The position numbers were made by a program, and so were the translations under genes. This document shows positions 25,198 to 34,779 of a DNA stretch of 64,000 bases, piece by piece (position 1 is the first letter of the stretch; each line of letters opens with the position of its first letter). The stretch is from Roseibium marinum (lineage in GTDB: Bacteria > Pseudomonadota > Alphaproteobacteria > Rhizobiales > Stappiaceae), in the NCBI RefSeq assembly GCF_002906165.1, contig NZ_PPCN01000002.1, forward strand, positions 248,001 through 312,000, written 5' to 3'. Below the pieces are notes generated by a model. That model searched no databases. It was not told where the DNA came from and worked only from the letters and a program-made list of their open reading frames with translations.

Positions 25198-25273
25198 ACC
25201 GAACGGGTTCCCCTGATTGGAGCCTGACCCTAGCTTTCAGCTCTTAAACAAGCGTTAACAAAGGCTTAGCTTT

Positions 25274-26770
25274 TCAATTCCGATCTTTGCCAAGCGCTTT
25301 CCGGCGCACCTTGCCGGAAGGCGTGCGCGGCAGTTGATCGACGACCCGGTAGGCCTTCGGACGCTTGTAGTCGGCCAGGGCGTTCCCCGCATGGGCAGCA
25401 AGACGATCCGCATCGAAGCTGTCGCGATCGCGCGGCACGACAAAAGCCGTGATCAGGCTTACGCCCGCGCGCGCCGCTACCGCGGTGACGGCTACCTCCA
25501 GGACTTGCGGATCCGCCGCCAGAACCCGTTCCACTTCTTCCGGTGCGACCCGGTAGCCGAAGGCGTTCATCAGATCGTCGGAACGCCCTTCATACCAGTA
25601 GTAGCCATCCTCATCCCGGCGGGCCCGGTCCCCGGTCAGGAACCAGTCCCCTCTGAAGGCCGCCGCCGTTTCCTGCGGCCGGTTCCAGTATTCCAGCATC
25701 AGGCCGGGCTCGTCGCGGTGAATGGCCAGAAGACCGGTTTCCTCCGGCGCCGCGAGGTTCGTGCCTGTATCAACGCCTTCTTTCAAGATAGCCACCTTGC
25801 GCCCGGCCTGGGGCTTTCCCGGCGATCCCGGTTTCACCGGAACATCCGGACCGCTGGAGAGATAGGTCGAAATCTCGCTCATGCCGAGCGCTTCATAAAG
25901 CTCCCGGCCGGACCGCTCTTTCCAGTCGCGATAGAGCGCGGCAGCGAGTGCTTCCCCGGCGGTCAGCCCGTGGCGCAGCGCGGGAAAGGCGCCTGTCGAG
26001 ACTTCCCCGTATTTCAGGATCCGGCGGTAAAGGCTCGGAACGGCGGCAAAAAGACTTGCCCGGCTGGCCTCCAGGATCCGCGGCCAGATCTCCGGGTCGC
26101 GGGGACCGTCATAGACGATGCTGGTCGCGCCATTTGCCCAGGGGTCCATCAGTCCAACGCCGAGCGTGTAAGTCCAGTTGAACGCCCCCGCATGCAGCAG
26201 CCGGTCGGCGGATGAGATGCCGTACCAGCCCCGGTACATCGGCGCACGGGCCGCCGCTGTCCGATGCGCGTGCAGGACACCCTTCGGCGCACCGCTTGTT
26301 CCGGATGTGTAGATCAGAAAGGCCGGATCGTTCCGGCCGGTATCCGCGAAACCCGCCGGAGCGGACCGTTTCAGGGCATCGATGCCCTCGGGACCCAGAA
26401 AAGGAACATCCGTGCTCAGCGGCAACGCGGTCTTGCCGTCATGCAGCACCATCGACGCGCCGCAATCCTTCAGGATCGCCTCTGTCTCGGGGGATGTCAG
26501 CAGAGCGGACGTCGGCACCGGAACGAAGCCACCGGCGATCGCGCCGAAAAACAGCAGCGGAAAGTCGCTCGAATGCCCGATGCGCAGCAGAACCCGGTCC
26601 CCGGCCTGAAGCCCGGCGGCCGCAAGCCCTCCCGCGACCGACAGAACCGACCGCGTAAGCGCGCCGAAGGTATGGACTTCAAGAATTTTACCGCCCGGAC
26701 CAACCACTTCCAGCGCCGTCTTGCCAGGATCGGCGGCGGCGCTGGTCAGACAGTACTTCGCAAGGTTCAT
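25274..26770 (-). CDS. AMP-dependent acyl-CoA synthetase (benzoate-CoA-ligase-like)
   Basis: A 498-residue adenylate-forming ligase. The P-loop-like motif is FLIYTSGTSGAPKGVLHAHR, followed by ALGMSEISTYLSS (A5), [21 protein letters not shown] (A7) and the C-terminal catalytic Lys in PRTPSGKVRRKAL (A10). Compactness and the position of HAGAFNWTYTLGVG fit the benzoate/acyl-CoA ligase branch; the acid substrate is unknown. Its start lies six bases from the stop of the 3-hydroxybutyryl-CoA dehydrogenase gene, so both serve one pathway, with etfBA just upstream supplying an electron acceptor for acyl-CoA dehydrogenases. The ATG is at 26770. Confidence 0.88.
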   Translation of the reverse strand: MNLAKYCLTSAAADPGKTALEVVGPGGKILEVHTFGALTRSVLSVAGGLAAAGLQAGDRVLLRIGHSSDFPLLFFGAIAGGFVPVPTSALLTSPETEAILKDCGASMVLHDGKTALPLSTDVPFLGPEGIDALKRSAPAGFADTGRNDPAFLIYTSGTSGAPKGVLHAHRTAAARAPMYRGWYGISSADRLLHAGAFNWTYTLGVGLMDPWANGATSIVYDGPRDPEIWPRILEASRASLFAAVPSLYRRILKYGEVSTGAFPALRHGLTAGEALAAALYRDWKERSGRELYEALGMSEISTYLSSGPDVPVKPGSPGKPQAGRKVAILKEGVDTGTNLAAPEETGLLAIHRDEPGLMLEYWNRPQETAAAFRGDWFLTGDRARRDEDGYYWYEGRSDDLMNAFGYRVAPEEVERVLAADPQVLEVAVTAVAARAGVSLITAFVVPRDRDSFDADRLAAHAGNALADYKRPKAYRVVDQLPRTPSGKVRRKALGKDRN

Positions 26771-26776
26771 CAGGTC

Positions 26777-27658
26777 TTATCGCGTCGGCACCGGTGTCTC
26801 GCCGCGATAGTCGTAAAATCCACGCTGCGTCTTGCGGCCGAGCCAACCGGCCTCGACATATTTCACCAGCAGCGGACACGGGCGGTATTTGGTATCCGCC
26901 AGGCCTTCATAAAGCACCTGCATGATCGACAGGCAGGTGTCCAGGCCGATAAAATCCGCCAGCTGCAGGGGGCCCATCGGGTGGTTCGCACCCAGACGCA
27001 TCGCCTTGTCGATCGACTCGACCGAACCGACGCCTTCATAGAGCGTGTAGATCGCTTCATTGATCATCGGCAGAAGGATCCGGTTGACCATGAAGCCCGG
27101 GAAGTCCTCGGCAACCGCGACCTGCTTGCCGAGCCGATCGCAGAAACCCCTGGAGGCTTCGAACGTCTCGTCCTCGGTGGCGATGCCGCGCACCAGTTCC
27201 ACAAGTTCCATCAGCGGAACCGGGTTCATGAAATGGATGCCGATGAAGCGTTCCGGACGATCGGTTGTCGCCGCGAGGCGGGTGATGGAAATCGACGAGG
27301 TGTTGGTTGCCAGAATGGCTTCCGGTTTCAGGATCGGGCAGAGCTGCGAAAAGATCTTCCGCTTGACCTGCTCGTTCTCAACCGCGGATTCGATCACCAG
27401 ATCGGCATCGCTGACGAGATCGAGATCTTCGGCGGGCTTGATCCGGTCGAGTGCCGCCTTCCTTACTTCCTCGGTGATCAACGATTTGGAAACCTGGCGC
27501 GCCAGGTTGCCGTTGATCGAAGCCAGTCCCGACTCTATCCGCTCCATGGAAATATCGCTCAAGGCGACCTCATACCCGGCAAGCGCGCACACATGCGCGA
27601 TGCCGCTGCCCATTTGACCCGAGCCAATAATGCCGACTTTTTTGATTTCGACAGCCAT
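26777..27658 (-). CDS. hbd: 3-hydroxybutyryl-CoA dehydrogenase
   Basis: A 293-residue NAD-dependent enzyme oxidising (S)-3-hydroxybutyryl-CoA. The Rossmann motif is KVGIIGSGQMGSGIAHV; other signatures are ATNTSSISITRLAA, RFIGIHFMNPVPLMELVELV (catalytic His) and GFMVNRILLPMINEAIY, then the C-terminal dimer domain with DFIGLDTCLSIM and RGFYDY. The length is that of the single-domain bacterial Hbd. Reading from 27658 matches the family N-terminus; an upstream extension to 27730 does not. The ligase gene follows after six bases. Roles in polyhydroxybutyrate or beta-oxidation metabolism are both possible. Confidence 0.94.
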   Translation of the reverse strand: MAVEIKKVGIIGSGQMGSGIAHVCALAGYEVALSDISMERIESGLASINGNLARQVSKSLITEEVRKAALDRIKPAEDLDLVSDADLVIESAVENEQVKRKIFSQLCPILKPEAILATNTSSISITRLAATTDRPERFIGIHFMNPVPLMELVELVRGIATEDETFEASRGFCDRLGKQVAVAEDFPGFMVNRILLPMINEAIYTLYEGVGSVESIDKAMRLGANHPMGPLQLADFIGLDTCLSIMQVLYEGLADTKYRPCPLLVKYVEAGWLGRKTQRGFYDYRGETPVPTR

Positions 27659-27749
27659 CCTGAGAATCCGATCTTTTGAAAAATACCCCGATCGCCGGCC
27701 CGACCGCCAGGTTGAGGCTATTTTTGGCAAGTCTTGCGCCGAACAGCAA

Positions 27750-27787
27750 GGACCCCGAAGCGAAAACTGTGATTCGCTACGGGGTCC
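27750..27787 (-). terminator. Hairpin after etfA
   Basis: Fifteen-base arms (27750-27764 and 27773-27787), complementary except for one pair, enclose an eight-base loop. It lies 22 bases after the etfA stop and before hbd on the same strand. No T-run follows, so termination could be partial, allowing some read-through into hbd. Confidence 0.6.
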
Positions 27788-27808
27788 GTGATGAATTTGC
27801 CGCAGGCT

Positions 27809-28741
27809 TTACTCCACGGCAGCTTTCAATTCCGGCAACACGTCGAACAGATCGGCGACGAGACCGTAGTCGGCCACCTGGAAGATCGGCGCTTCCTCAT
27901 CCTTGTTGATCGCCACGATCACCTTGGAATCCTTCATGCCGGCGAGGTGCTGGATCGCTCCGGAAATGCCACAGGCAATGTAGAGATCCGGCGCGACGAC
28001 CTTGCCGGTCTGCCCCACCTGCCAGTCGTTCGGAGCATATCCGGCGTCGACCGCCGCGCGGGAGGCGCCGACGGCAGCGCCGAGCGCGTCCGCCACAGGC
28101 ATGATGACTTCCTGGAACTTTTCTTCCGATCCAAGCGCGCGGCCGCCGGAAATGATGATCTTCGCGGAGGTCAGCTCAGGACGGTCGGATTTGGAAAGTT
28201 CCTCGCCGACGAATTCCGACAATCCGGACCCGGCGGAAGCGGCAACGGTTTCAATGGTCGCCGAACCGCCTTCTTCCGCAGCCGCGAAAGTGGAGGTCCG
28301 CACCGTTATGACTTTTTTCGGATCGCCGGACTTGACGGTCTGAAGAGCATTGCCGGCATAGATCGGACGCTCGAAAGTGTCCGCATCGACAACGGCGGTG
28401 ATGTCTGAGATCTGCATCACGTCCAGAAGAGCGGCGACGCGTGGCAGGGTGTTCTTGCCGTTGGCGGTCGCCGCAGCGACGATGGCATCGTAATCACCCG
28501 CCAGTCCGACGATCAGGTCAGCCGTCGGTTCGGCAAGCTGGTGCTCCAGATCGTCGCTTTCGGCGACCAGCACCTTGGACGCGCCGGCAAGTTTCGCCGC
28601 GGCTTCCGCGACGCCCTGAACGCCTTTACCAGCCACAAGAATATGGACATCGGAGCCCAGCGCAACGGCTGCCGTCAGGGCTTTGGCCGTCATATCGTTG
28701 AGAACGCCGCCGGCGTGTTCAGCCACAAGAAGTGTTGTCAT
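27809..28741 (-). CDS. etfA: Electron transfer flavoprotein subunit alpha
   Basis: A 310-residue ETF alpha chain. With EtfB it accepts electrons from acyl-CoA dehydrogenases and passes them to ETF:ubiquinone oxidoreductase. The FAD domain shows [32 protein letters not shown] and [20 protein letters not shown], then [20 protein letters not shown]. The N-terminal domain carries LVAEHAGG. The gene lies 21 bases downstream of etfB. Both belong to the same transcript. Confidence 0.96.
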   Translation of the reverse strand: MTTLLVAEHAGGVLNDMTAKALTAAVALGSDVHILVAGKGVQGVAEAAAKLAGASKVLVAESDDLEHQLAEPTADLIVGLAGDYDAIVAAATANGKNTLPRVAALLDVMQISDITAVVDADTFERPIYAGNALQTVKSGDPKKVITVRTSTFAAAEEGGSATIETVAASAGSGLSEFVGEELSKSDRPELTSAKIIISGGRALGSEEKFQEVIMPVADALGAAVGASRAAVDAGYAPNDWQVGQTGKVVAPDLYIACGISGAIQHLAGMKDSKVIVAINKDEEAPIFQVADYGLVADLFDVLPELKAAVE

Positions 28742-28762
28742 TTTGGTTCTCCTGCAACGCCC

Positions 28763-29512
28763 TTAAAGGACACCGGCCTCGTTCTTGAGTTTGTCGACAA
28801 GTTCGCTGACGGAAGCAACCTTGATTCCCGCCTGGCGCGCAGGCGGTTCGGTTGTGGAGACAACGGTCAGCCGCGGCGAGACGTCGACACCGAAATCGTC
28901 AGGGGATTTCTCGTCTATGGGCTTCTTCTTCGCCTTCATGATGTTCGGCAGCGAAGCGTAACGCGGTTCATTGAGACGCAGATCCGTCGTGACGATTGCC
29001 GGCAGTTTCAGCTTGATGGTCTGCAGGCCGCCGTCCACTTCGCGGGTCACGTCGACGGTGCCTTCGCCGAGATCGACCTTCGACGCGAAGGTACCCTGGC
29101 TCCAGCCGAGCAGGGCCGCAAGCATCTGGCCGGTCTGGTTGCAGTCGTCGTCAATCGCCTGCTTGCCGAGGATCACGAGACCCGGTTCCTCGGCTTCCAC
29201 GATCGCCTTGAGGATTTTGGCCACGGCCAGCGGCTCGGTGGTGGCATCGGTCTTGACCAGAATGCCCCGGTCGGCGCCCATTGCGAGGCCGGTCCTGAGC
29301 GTTTCGGTGGCCTGCTGCGGTCCAACGGATACGACGATGACCTCGGTCGCCTTACCGGCTTCCTTCAGCCGCAGGGCTTCTTCGACGGAGATTTCGTCAA
29401 ACGGGTTCATGGACATCTTGACGTTCGCAAGATCGACGCCCGAACCGTCCGCCTTGACTCGGACTTTCACGTTGTAGTCGATGACCCGTTTGACGGGTAC
29501 GAGGATTTTCAT
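28763..29512 (-). CDS. etfB: Electron transfer flavoprotein subunit beta
   Basis: A 249-residue ETF beta chain, the AMP-binding partner of EtfA. It begins [20 protein letters not shown] and shows [44 protein letters not shown] and the ETF-beta signature [26 protein letters not shown] within about residues 150-180. The start is supported by the conserved N-terminus. The 287 bases upstream (29513-29799) are without a gene and should hold the etfBA promoter; I recognised no specific box. Confidence 0.96.
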   Translation of the reverse strand: MKILVPVKRVIDYNVKVRVKADGSGVDLANVKMSMNPFDEISVEEALRLKEAGKATEVIVVSVGPQQATETLRTGLAMGADRGILVKTDATTEPLAVAKILKAIVEAEEPGLVILGKQAIDDDCNQTGQMLAALLGWSQGTFASKVDLGEGTVDVTREVDGGLQTIKLKLPAIVTTDLRLNEPRYASLPNIMKAKKKPIDEKSPDDFGVDVSPRLTVVSTTEPPARQAGIKVASVSELVDKLKNEAGVL

Positions 29513-29799
29513 CTGGTCTCAACCTCTTGCTGGGCCGGCTTTCACCGCACCGCATTATCAGGCTCTCCGCCTCGGGGTAACTTAAAGGCACAAACGGCGG
29601 AAATGAGCCAATCGTGGCGCATGGCGGGCGACGGTACTGACCAGCACGGCGGCTGTCAATCGCGCTAATCGGTTTAACGCTGCAAATTGCCGCGCCAGGA
29701 AAATCACGCGTCGCATAGATGACAGTTCGCCCCCCGCGTCGGGACTGTCGGCCCCCGGAACCCTGGAAGACCCGGCGTCTCCCGTAATCCGGAAAATCT

Positions 29800-30492
29800 T
29801 CAGGCAATGTTCCTGTCGAACAGCCGAACGCCCTTGCGCCGGAAGACAACGACCAGGACCGCTCCGGCGATCAATCCGCCGACATGCGCGACGAAAGCCA
29901 CCTGTCCTCCCTCCACCACGAAGGCGTTGACGACCTGGTAAAGAATCCAGGCGCCCAGCAGCCAGTTGGCCGTCAGCCTGAGCGGTATCCGGCCGAGGGC
30001 CAGCACCCAGATCTTCACGCGCGGGTGCAGCATCAGATAGGCGGCGACCACTCCCGATACGGCGCCTGACGCCCCGACCAGCGGCACTTCGGAGTTCATG
30101 TCGAGGATGGCATAGGCATAGCCGCCCGCGGCCGCGCAGATCAGGTAGAAAGCCAGGTAGCGGACATGTCCCATGGCGTCTTCGACATTGTCGCCGAATA
30201 CCCACAGAAACAGCATGTTGCCAATAAGGTGCATGTACCCGCCATGCAGGAAGGCATAGGTCACGATCGACATCCATTCCGGCAGCATCTGAAGCTGCGG
30301 CGCGAGATCGCGAATATCGAAGAACACCGCCGGGATCAGCCCGAAGGAATAAGACGAGGCGCCCACGGCCTGCTGGTCGCCCGCTCCCTGATAGAACAGG
30401 AAAATCAGGACATTCGCACCGATGATCGTCAGGTTTACATAAGGATGCGGGATATGAACCCGCCGGTTGTGATCGTAAAGTGGAATGAACAT
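29800..30492 (-). CDS. Rhomboid family intramembrane serine protease
   Basis: A 230-residue polytopic inner-membrane protease with about six hydrophobic segments. The catalytic Ser142 lies in VGASGAVSG and the catalytic His203 in VAHVGGLIAG; the HGGYMHLIGNMLFLWVFG segment provides the oxyanion-hole His and Asn. This is the small six-helix rhomboid type without an extra soluble domain. The native substrate is unknown. The gene is followed by the 287-base gap to etfB and preceded by the cobalamin adenosyltransferase gene (39 bases) on the same strand. Confidence 0.93.
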   Translation of the reverse strand: MFIPLYDHNRRVHIPHPYVNLTIIGANVLIFLFYQGAGDQQAVGASSYSFGLIPAVFFDIRDLAPQLQMLPEWMSIVTYAFLHGGYMHLIGNMLFLWVFGDNVEDAMGHVRYLAFYLICAAAGGYAYAILDMNSEVPLVGASGAVSGVVAAYLMLHPRVKIWVLALGRIPLRLTANWLLGAWILYQVVNAFVVEGGQVAFVAHVGGLIAGAVLVVVFRRKGVRLFDRNIA

Positions 30493-30531
30493 CTGCCCCC
30501 CGGGCTTTCTGCGTTCCGCCCCGGTTGCCGC

Positions 30532-31107
30532 CTACCGGTTCTGGCCGGGCACCCACAGCACGTCCTGCCCGCCCTTGTCGTTCAGATAACGGGACGCGAC
30601 GAAAAAATAATCCGACAGGCGGTTCATGTAGCGCACCGCGGCCGGATTGACCTTCTCTCTGGCGGCGAGCTCCACGATCAGCCGTTCCGCGCGCCGGGAG
30701 ACCGTCCGGGCGAGATGCAGTTGCGCCGATGCGGCGCTCCCGCCGGGCAGGACAAAAGACCGCAGCGTCGACAGATCCGCATTCAGCGCGTCGATCGCCT
30801 GCTCGATGGCCTCCACCTGGGCATCCGTGACGCGCAGTGGCTCGTAGCCGAGATCCTTGTCCGTCTCCGGCGTCGCGAGATCGGCGCCGAGATCGAACAG
30901 GTCATTCTGGATACAGCCAAGAAAGGCATTGACTTCCGGTGCGGTTTCGCCGGTGTGCAGCCTGACAAGTCCGACAACCGCGTTGGTTTCGTCCACCGTG
31001 CCATAGGCATCGATCCTCAGATCGTTTTTCGGCCGGCGTTCCCCGGACCCGAGGGCGGTGGTGCCGTCATCGCCGGTCTTTGTATAGATCTTGTTCAGAA
31101 TAACCAT
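30532..31107 (-). CDS. PduO-type ATP:cob(I)alamin adenosyltransferase
   Basis: A 191-residue enzyme that makes adenosylcobalamin from cob(I)alamin and ATP. The ATP-binding signature is IYTKTGDDGTTALGSGERRPK at the N-terminus; further on are DAYGTVDETNAVVGL, IQNDLFDLGADLATPE, FVLPGGSAASAQLHLARTV, CRRAER-like SRRAERLIVELA and RYMNRLSDYFFVASRY. All are typical of the trimeric PduO/MMAB family. Adenosylcobalamin would serve enzymes such as methylmalonyl-CoA mutase. The HIG1-like gene lies 37 bases upstream on the same strand. Confidence 0.94.
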   Translation of the reverse strand: MVILNKIYTKTGDDGTTALGSGERRPKNDLRIDAYGTVDETNAVVGLVRLHTGETAPEVNAFLGCIQNDLFDLGADLATPETDKDLGYEPLRVTDAQVEAIEQAIDALNADLSTLRSFVLPGGSAASAQLHLARTVSRRAERLIVELAAREKVNPAAVRYMNRLSDYFFVASRYLNDKGGQDVLWVPGQNR

Positions 31108-31144
31108 TGCACGCCTTCGCCCAAGTTTCCGTCAACGAATACCG

Positions 31145-31339
31145 TCAGCGGCTTCCGAAGAAATAGAGTCCGCCCATCACCAGGACGATAACCAGAAACT
31201 GCAACCCGACCCGCCAGCGCATGAGCATCTGAGAACGGTTCGCCGGTCCGTTGCGGAACATGTTCCAGATACCGAGCAGCAGCACAACAACCACGGCCGC
31301 CAACCCGGCCGGTATGAGAAAATTTACAATGTCAGCCAT
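31145..31339 (-). CDS. Twin-transmembrane HIG1-like small protein
   Basis: A 64-residue protein with two transmembrane helices (FLIPAGLAAVVVVLLLGIWNMF and VGLQFLVIVLVMGGLYFF) joined by the short basic loop RNGPANRSQMLMRWR. The RSQMLMRWRVGLQ stretch is the HIG1-type signature known from respiratory-supercomplex factors in mitochondria and alphaproteobacteria. A role in cytochrome oxidase function is a reasonable inference. Its place directly before the cobalamin adenosyltransferase gene is common in Hyphomicrobiales. The start ATG is at 31339. Confidence 0.85.
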   Translation of the reverse strand: MADIVNFLIPAGLAAVVVVLLLGIWNMFRNGPANRSQMLMRWRVGLQFLVIVLVMGGLYFFGSR

Positions 31340-31404
31340 TTGTTATCCTTTTCAGCCCGGCGCCGGACCCAACCTGCGTTCCATGAACGCGGCATCCCGC
31401 GGAG

Positions 31405-32277
31405 CTACTCTTCGCCGTCGGCGGCCCATATACAGAAACGGTCAAGAAGACCCGTCGGCAACAGCCGTTTTGCCACAGCCATGACGGTTGTCGGAACAGT
31501 GACATGATAGCGCGCCCTGGGACGCCTTGCCTCCACCGCATGAACGAGCCGCTTGACGACCGCCTTCGGGTGCAACTTGAACGGTCCCGGTTCACCCGCT
31601 TCCATGCGTCGGCGGCGTTTTTCGTAGGTTTTCCGATGGACCGAGGAATTCAATCCGTCCTCGCCGATCCAGCGGTCGAAATTAACCAGGGCATTTTCGG
31701 TGAACTTCGTCGCGATCGGGCCCGGCTCGATCAGCGACACATGCAGCCCCGTCCCGGCCAGTTCCTGGCGCAATGTGTCCGAATAGGCTTCCAGGGCGAA
31801 TTTGGAGGCGGTATAGGCACCGCGGTATTTCAGCGCCACCAGCCCGAGCACCGACGAACACTGCACGATGCGGCCGGAGCCGTTGGTCCGCATGGCGGGA
31901 ACGAGTTGCCTCGTCAGGTCGTGCCAGCCAAAGAAATTCGCTTCGAAAAGGGCCCGCAGCGCTGCGGTCGGAAGGTCTTCCAGGGCCCCGGGCACCGCAT
32001 AGGCGCCATTGTTGAAAACCGCATTGAGCTTACCGTCCGTCCTCTCGAGCACGGCATCGGCTGTCGCCCTGATACTGTCGGTGTCCTCATAATCCAGACG
32101 GTAGGCCTCGAACCCCGCGTCCAGCAGCCGGTCCACATCCTCCTGGGACCGGGCCGAGGCGAACACCCGCCAGTCGCGCCCGCGCAATATATGGCATGCG
32201 GCGGCTCCGATTCCGGAGGAACACCCCGTAATCAGTATGGATTTCGGTTCGGGAAAACTGTCGGGGTAACCACTCAT
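31405..32277 (-). CDS. Short-chain dehydrogenase/reductase
   Basis: A 290-residue classical SDR. The cofactor motif is ILITGCSSGIGAA, the structural motif FNNGAYA (NNGA), the catalytic Ser in IVQCSSVLG and the catalytic YTASK. DYED near residue 67 supports a nucleotide-binding Asp, and Arg in SARSQ suggests NADP(H). The C-terminus extends about 40 residues beyond the minimal fold (RARYHVTVPTTVMAVAKRLLP), as in SDRs that act on lipids or retinol-like substrates. The substrate is unknown. It lies 45 bases downstream of the UbiH-like gene on the same strand. Confidence 0.9.
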   Translation of the reverse strand: MSGYPDSFPEPKSILITGCSSGIGAAACHILRGRDWRVFASARSQEDVDRLLDAGFEAYRLDYEDTDSIRATADAVLERTDGKLNAVFNNGAYAVPGALEDLPTAALRALFEANFFGWHDLTRQLVPAMRTNGSGRIVQCSSVLGLVALKYRGAYTASKFALEAYSDTLRQELAGTGLHVSLIEPGPIATKFTENALVNFDRWIGEDGLNSSVHRKTYEKRRRRMEAGEPGPFKLHPKAVVKRLVHAVEARRPRARYHVTVPTTVMAVAKRLLPTGLLDRFCIWAADGEE

Positions 32278-32321
32278 TCAGAAAGAATCCGGCGGTGAAG
32301 TATCTCTGTCCCGAAGTCCTA

Positions 32322-33569
32322 TCAGATTGGTTCCCCTGAAAGCAATTTCGGAACCGGCCCCGCAAAGCCCGCAGCTTCCCGGATAAACTGTGTCTTGAGG
32401 CCCGGCATACGGTCCACGAGACCGAGACCGAAGTCCCGCATGGCCCGCAGGAAATCGTTGTCGTTGGAAAAAAGCCGGTTGAGCACATCCGTGACGACAC
32501 CCATCTGGAACGTGTCGAAACGCCGCCAGCGCTGATACCGCTCCAGAACATCGAGACCGCCCAGGTCCTGCCCGAGTCGGCGGGCGTCGACCAGAACCTC
32601 GGCAAGCGCGGCGACATCCTTGAAGCCGAGATTGAGACCCTGTCCGGCAATCGGGTGAATGCCATGCGCGGCATCGCCGATCAGGGCGAAACGCGGTTTC
32701 ACGAAATCCCGGGCCAATTTCAGACCCAGCGGGTACGCCCGGCGCGGGCCCTCCACCTTGAGCGCGCCGAGGTGATGGCCGAACCGGCGCTCCAGTTCCA
32801 GCTCGAAGGTAAAATCGTCGGAGCGCACCAGACGGTCCGCATCCGCCGTCTTTTCCGTCCAGACCAGAGAAGACCGGTTGCCGGGCAGGGGCAGGATGGC
32901 GAACGGGCCGGCGGGCAGGAAATGCTCTTCCGCCCGGCCTTCATGCGGGCGCTCATGCGCGACCGTCGTCACGATGCCTGACTGGCCGTAGTCCCAGTTA
33001 ACGGTGCGGATACCCGCCAGATCGCGGAGCCTGGAGCGCACGCCGTCGGCGGCTACCAGCAATCGGCTCTTCAGCAGGGAGCCATCTTCAAGCGTAATTT
33101 CCGCATGGTCCGGAAGCGTGCGGAACCCGTCGGCCGTCGCGGGCGCGAAGAAGGAAACACCGAGCTTCTTGGCCGCCTTGTAGAGCGCCGGCAGCATGAC
33201 ACCGTTGGGCATCATATGGGCGAAGGCTTCCCCTTCGGTGGCCTGGCCGTCGAAGGTCAGGAAAACCGGACGGACTGCATCCCTCAGCCGGCTGTCGGTC
33301 ACGATCATCTCGTTGATCGGCTGGGATTCGGCCTCGATCTGCTGCCAGATGCCAAGCTGCGTCAGCATTCTTGAGGCCGCCGCGGCGATGGCCGATGCTC
33401 GCGGGTCCTTGTGGAGCTGATCCATCGGCTTGGGATCGACGACGGCGCATGTCAGGCCGGCATCGCCCTGCTTCAGCGCGACTGCCAGGGAAAGACCCAC
33501 ATAACCGCCGCCAACGATCACGACATCGAACATGTCCGCCGATCCGTCTGTCTTTGCCTTTTTGGCCAT
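32322..33569 (-). CDS. UbiH/UbiF/COQ6-type FAD monooxygenase
   Basis: A 415-residue flavoprotein hydroxylase for ubiquinone ring modification. The dinucleotide-binding motif is DVVIVGGGYVGLSLAVAL, the second FAD motif RLLVAADGVRSRLRDLAGI (DG), and the third LIGDAAHGIHPIAGQGLNLGFKDVAALAE, the UbiH/COQ6 signature. Which ring position it hydroxylates cannot be told; in alphaproteobacteria UbiL and related paralogues can combine specificities. It is divergent from tesB, with a striking palindrome in the shared promoter region. An SDR gene follows. Confidence 0.92.
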   Translation of the reverse strand: MAKKAKTDGSADMFDVVIVGGGYVGLSLAVALKQGDAGLTCAVVDPKPMDQLHKDPRASAIAAAASRMLTQLGIWQQIEAESQPINEMIVTDSRLRDAVRPVFLTFDGQATEGEAFAHMMPNGVMLPALYKAAKKLGVSFFAPATADGFRTLPDHAEITLEDGSLLKSRLLVAADGVRSRLRDLAGIRTVNWDYGQSGIVTTVAHERPHEGRAEEHFLPAGPFAILPLPGNRSSLVWTEKTADADRLVRSDDFTFELELERRFGHHLGALKVEGPRRAYPLGLKLARDFVKPRFALIGDAAHGIHPIAGQGLNLGFKDVAALAEVLVDARRLGQDLGGLDVLERYQRWRRFDTFQMGVVTDVLNRLFSNDNDFLRAMRDFGLGLVDRMPGLKTQFIREAAGFAGPVPKLLSGEPI

Positions 33570-33608
33570 CGTCTTTATCTCCTTGCCCCCGCCTTCGCGA
33601 ACGACATC

Positions 33609-33635
33609 TTGACTTTAACGTCATGTGACGTTCAA
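33609..33635. promoter_or_regulatory. Candidate MerR-type operator in the ubiH-like / tesB divergent promoter
   Basis: AACGTCA (33617-33623) and TGACGTT (33626-33632) form a perfect inverted repeat with a two-base spacer, and TTGACT (33609-33614) precedes it as a -35-like element. A -35 box directly followed by a long dyad is the layout of MerR-family promoters such as merOP or LiuR targets. No clear -10 box is visible, and the regulator is not in the window. Confidence 0.4.
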
Positions 33636-33701
33636 GAGTGCAGGTAAGGCCGGTCGACCCGGCTTCAATACCCGGCACTCTATCTAACAGGGATCGCGCC
33701 G

Positions 33702-34568
33702 ATGAACAGGGCCATCGACAACCTTCTGCAGATACTCGACCTGGAACCGCTGGAGCGCAACCTGTTCCGTGGTCGCAGCCCCCAGGTCGGCTGGCAGCGT
33801 GTCTTCGGCGGCCAGGTCATCGGCCAGGCGCTTGTCGCCGCTTCCCGGACCGTGGTCGAGGACAGGCATGTTCATTCCCTCCACGGTTATTTCATGCGCC
33901 CCGGCGATCCGGAGGTGCCGATCATCTACGAGGTCGACCGGATTCGCGACGGAGGCAGCTTCACCACAAGGCGGGTGGTCGCAATCCAGCACGGCGAGGC
34001 GATCTTTTCCATGTCGGCGTCGTTCCAGGTGATCGAGGAAGGCCTCGAACACCAGAGCGATATGCCGCAGGTTCCCGCGCCCGAAGACCTGCCGAGCGAG
34101 CAGGAGCTGAAGGACAAATTCCTGACCATAGCGCCGGAAAACATCCGCCGCTATTGGGAGCGGGAACGGCTGATCGAGATGCGGCCGGTCGACATGACCC
34201 ATTATTTCAGCAAGAAGCCCCTGCCGCCGCAGCAATATGTCTGGGTCCGGGCCAGCGGGCCGCTGCCGGATGACGAACGCATCCACCAATGCGTCCTCGC
34301 CTATGCCTCCGACATGACGCTGCTGGACACCTCGCTGTTTCCCCACGGCACATCGGTTTTCAGCCCGAAGATCCAGGCCGCCAGCCTCGACCATGCCATG
34401 TGGTTCCACCGCCCGTTCCGCGCGGACGACTGGCTGCTCTACGCAACGGACAGCATGTCTTCCTCCGGATCGCGCGGCATGAACCGCGGCGCGCTCTACA
34501 CCAGAGACGGCACCCTCATCGCCTCCACCGCCCAGGAAGGCCTGATCCGGCTGCGCCGGAAAGAGTGA
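33702..34568 (+). CDS. tesB: Acyl-CoA thioesterase II
   Basis: A 288-residue double-hotdog thioesterase hydrolysing medium- to long-chain acyl-CoA. Signatures are FRGRSPQVGWQRVFGGQVIGQAL, VHSLHGYFMRPGDPEVPIIYEV, GGSFTTRRVVAIQHGEAIFS in the first hotdog, and LDHAMWFHRPFRADDWLLY with YTRDGTLIASTAQEGLIR in the second. Catalytic Asp, Thr and Gln positions of the E. coli enzyme are in these stretches. The ATG is at 33702. It is divergent from the UbiH-like gene and is the last core gene before the foreign-looking segment. Confidence 0.94.
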   Translation: MNRAIDNLLQILDLEPLERNLFRGRSPQVGWQRVFGGQVIGQALVAASRTVVEDRHVHSLHGYFMRPGDPEVPIIYEVDRIRDGGSFTTRRVVAIQHGEAIFSMSASFQVIEEGLEHQSDMPQVPAPEDLPSEQELKDKFLTIAPENIRRYWERERLIEMRPVDMTHYFSKKPLPPQQYVWVRASGPLPDDERIHQCVLAYASDMTLLDTSLFPHGTSVFSPKIQAASLDHAMWFHRPFRADDWLLYATDSMSSSGSRGMNRGALYTRDGTLIASTAQEGLIRLRRKE

Positions 34569-34779
34569 GGGGCAGGACGAGAAGAGCGGTTCTCCGGTGG
34601 GATTTGCGACCGATAAGGTTATTGGTAGAACTGTGGCGGGGTGTCCGGTTTGCGCCCCAAAGTCGGTCGCTCAGATCTCCGGAGGTAAAACTGAACCTGT
34701 CCTACTAATTGGCTTAAAATTTTAGGCGATTGCATATCCTAACGTGTTCGGTGAGAATCCACCAAGCTGTTGCGTTAAG

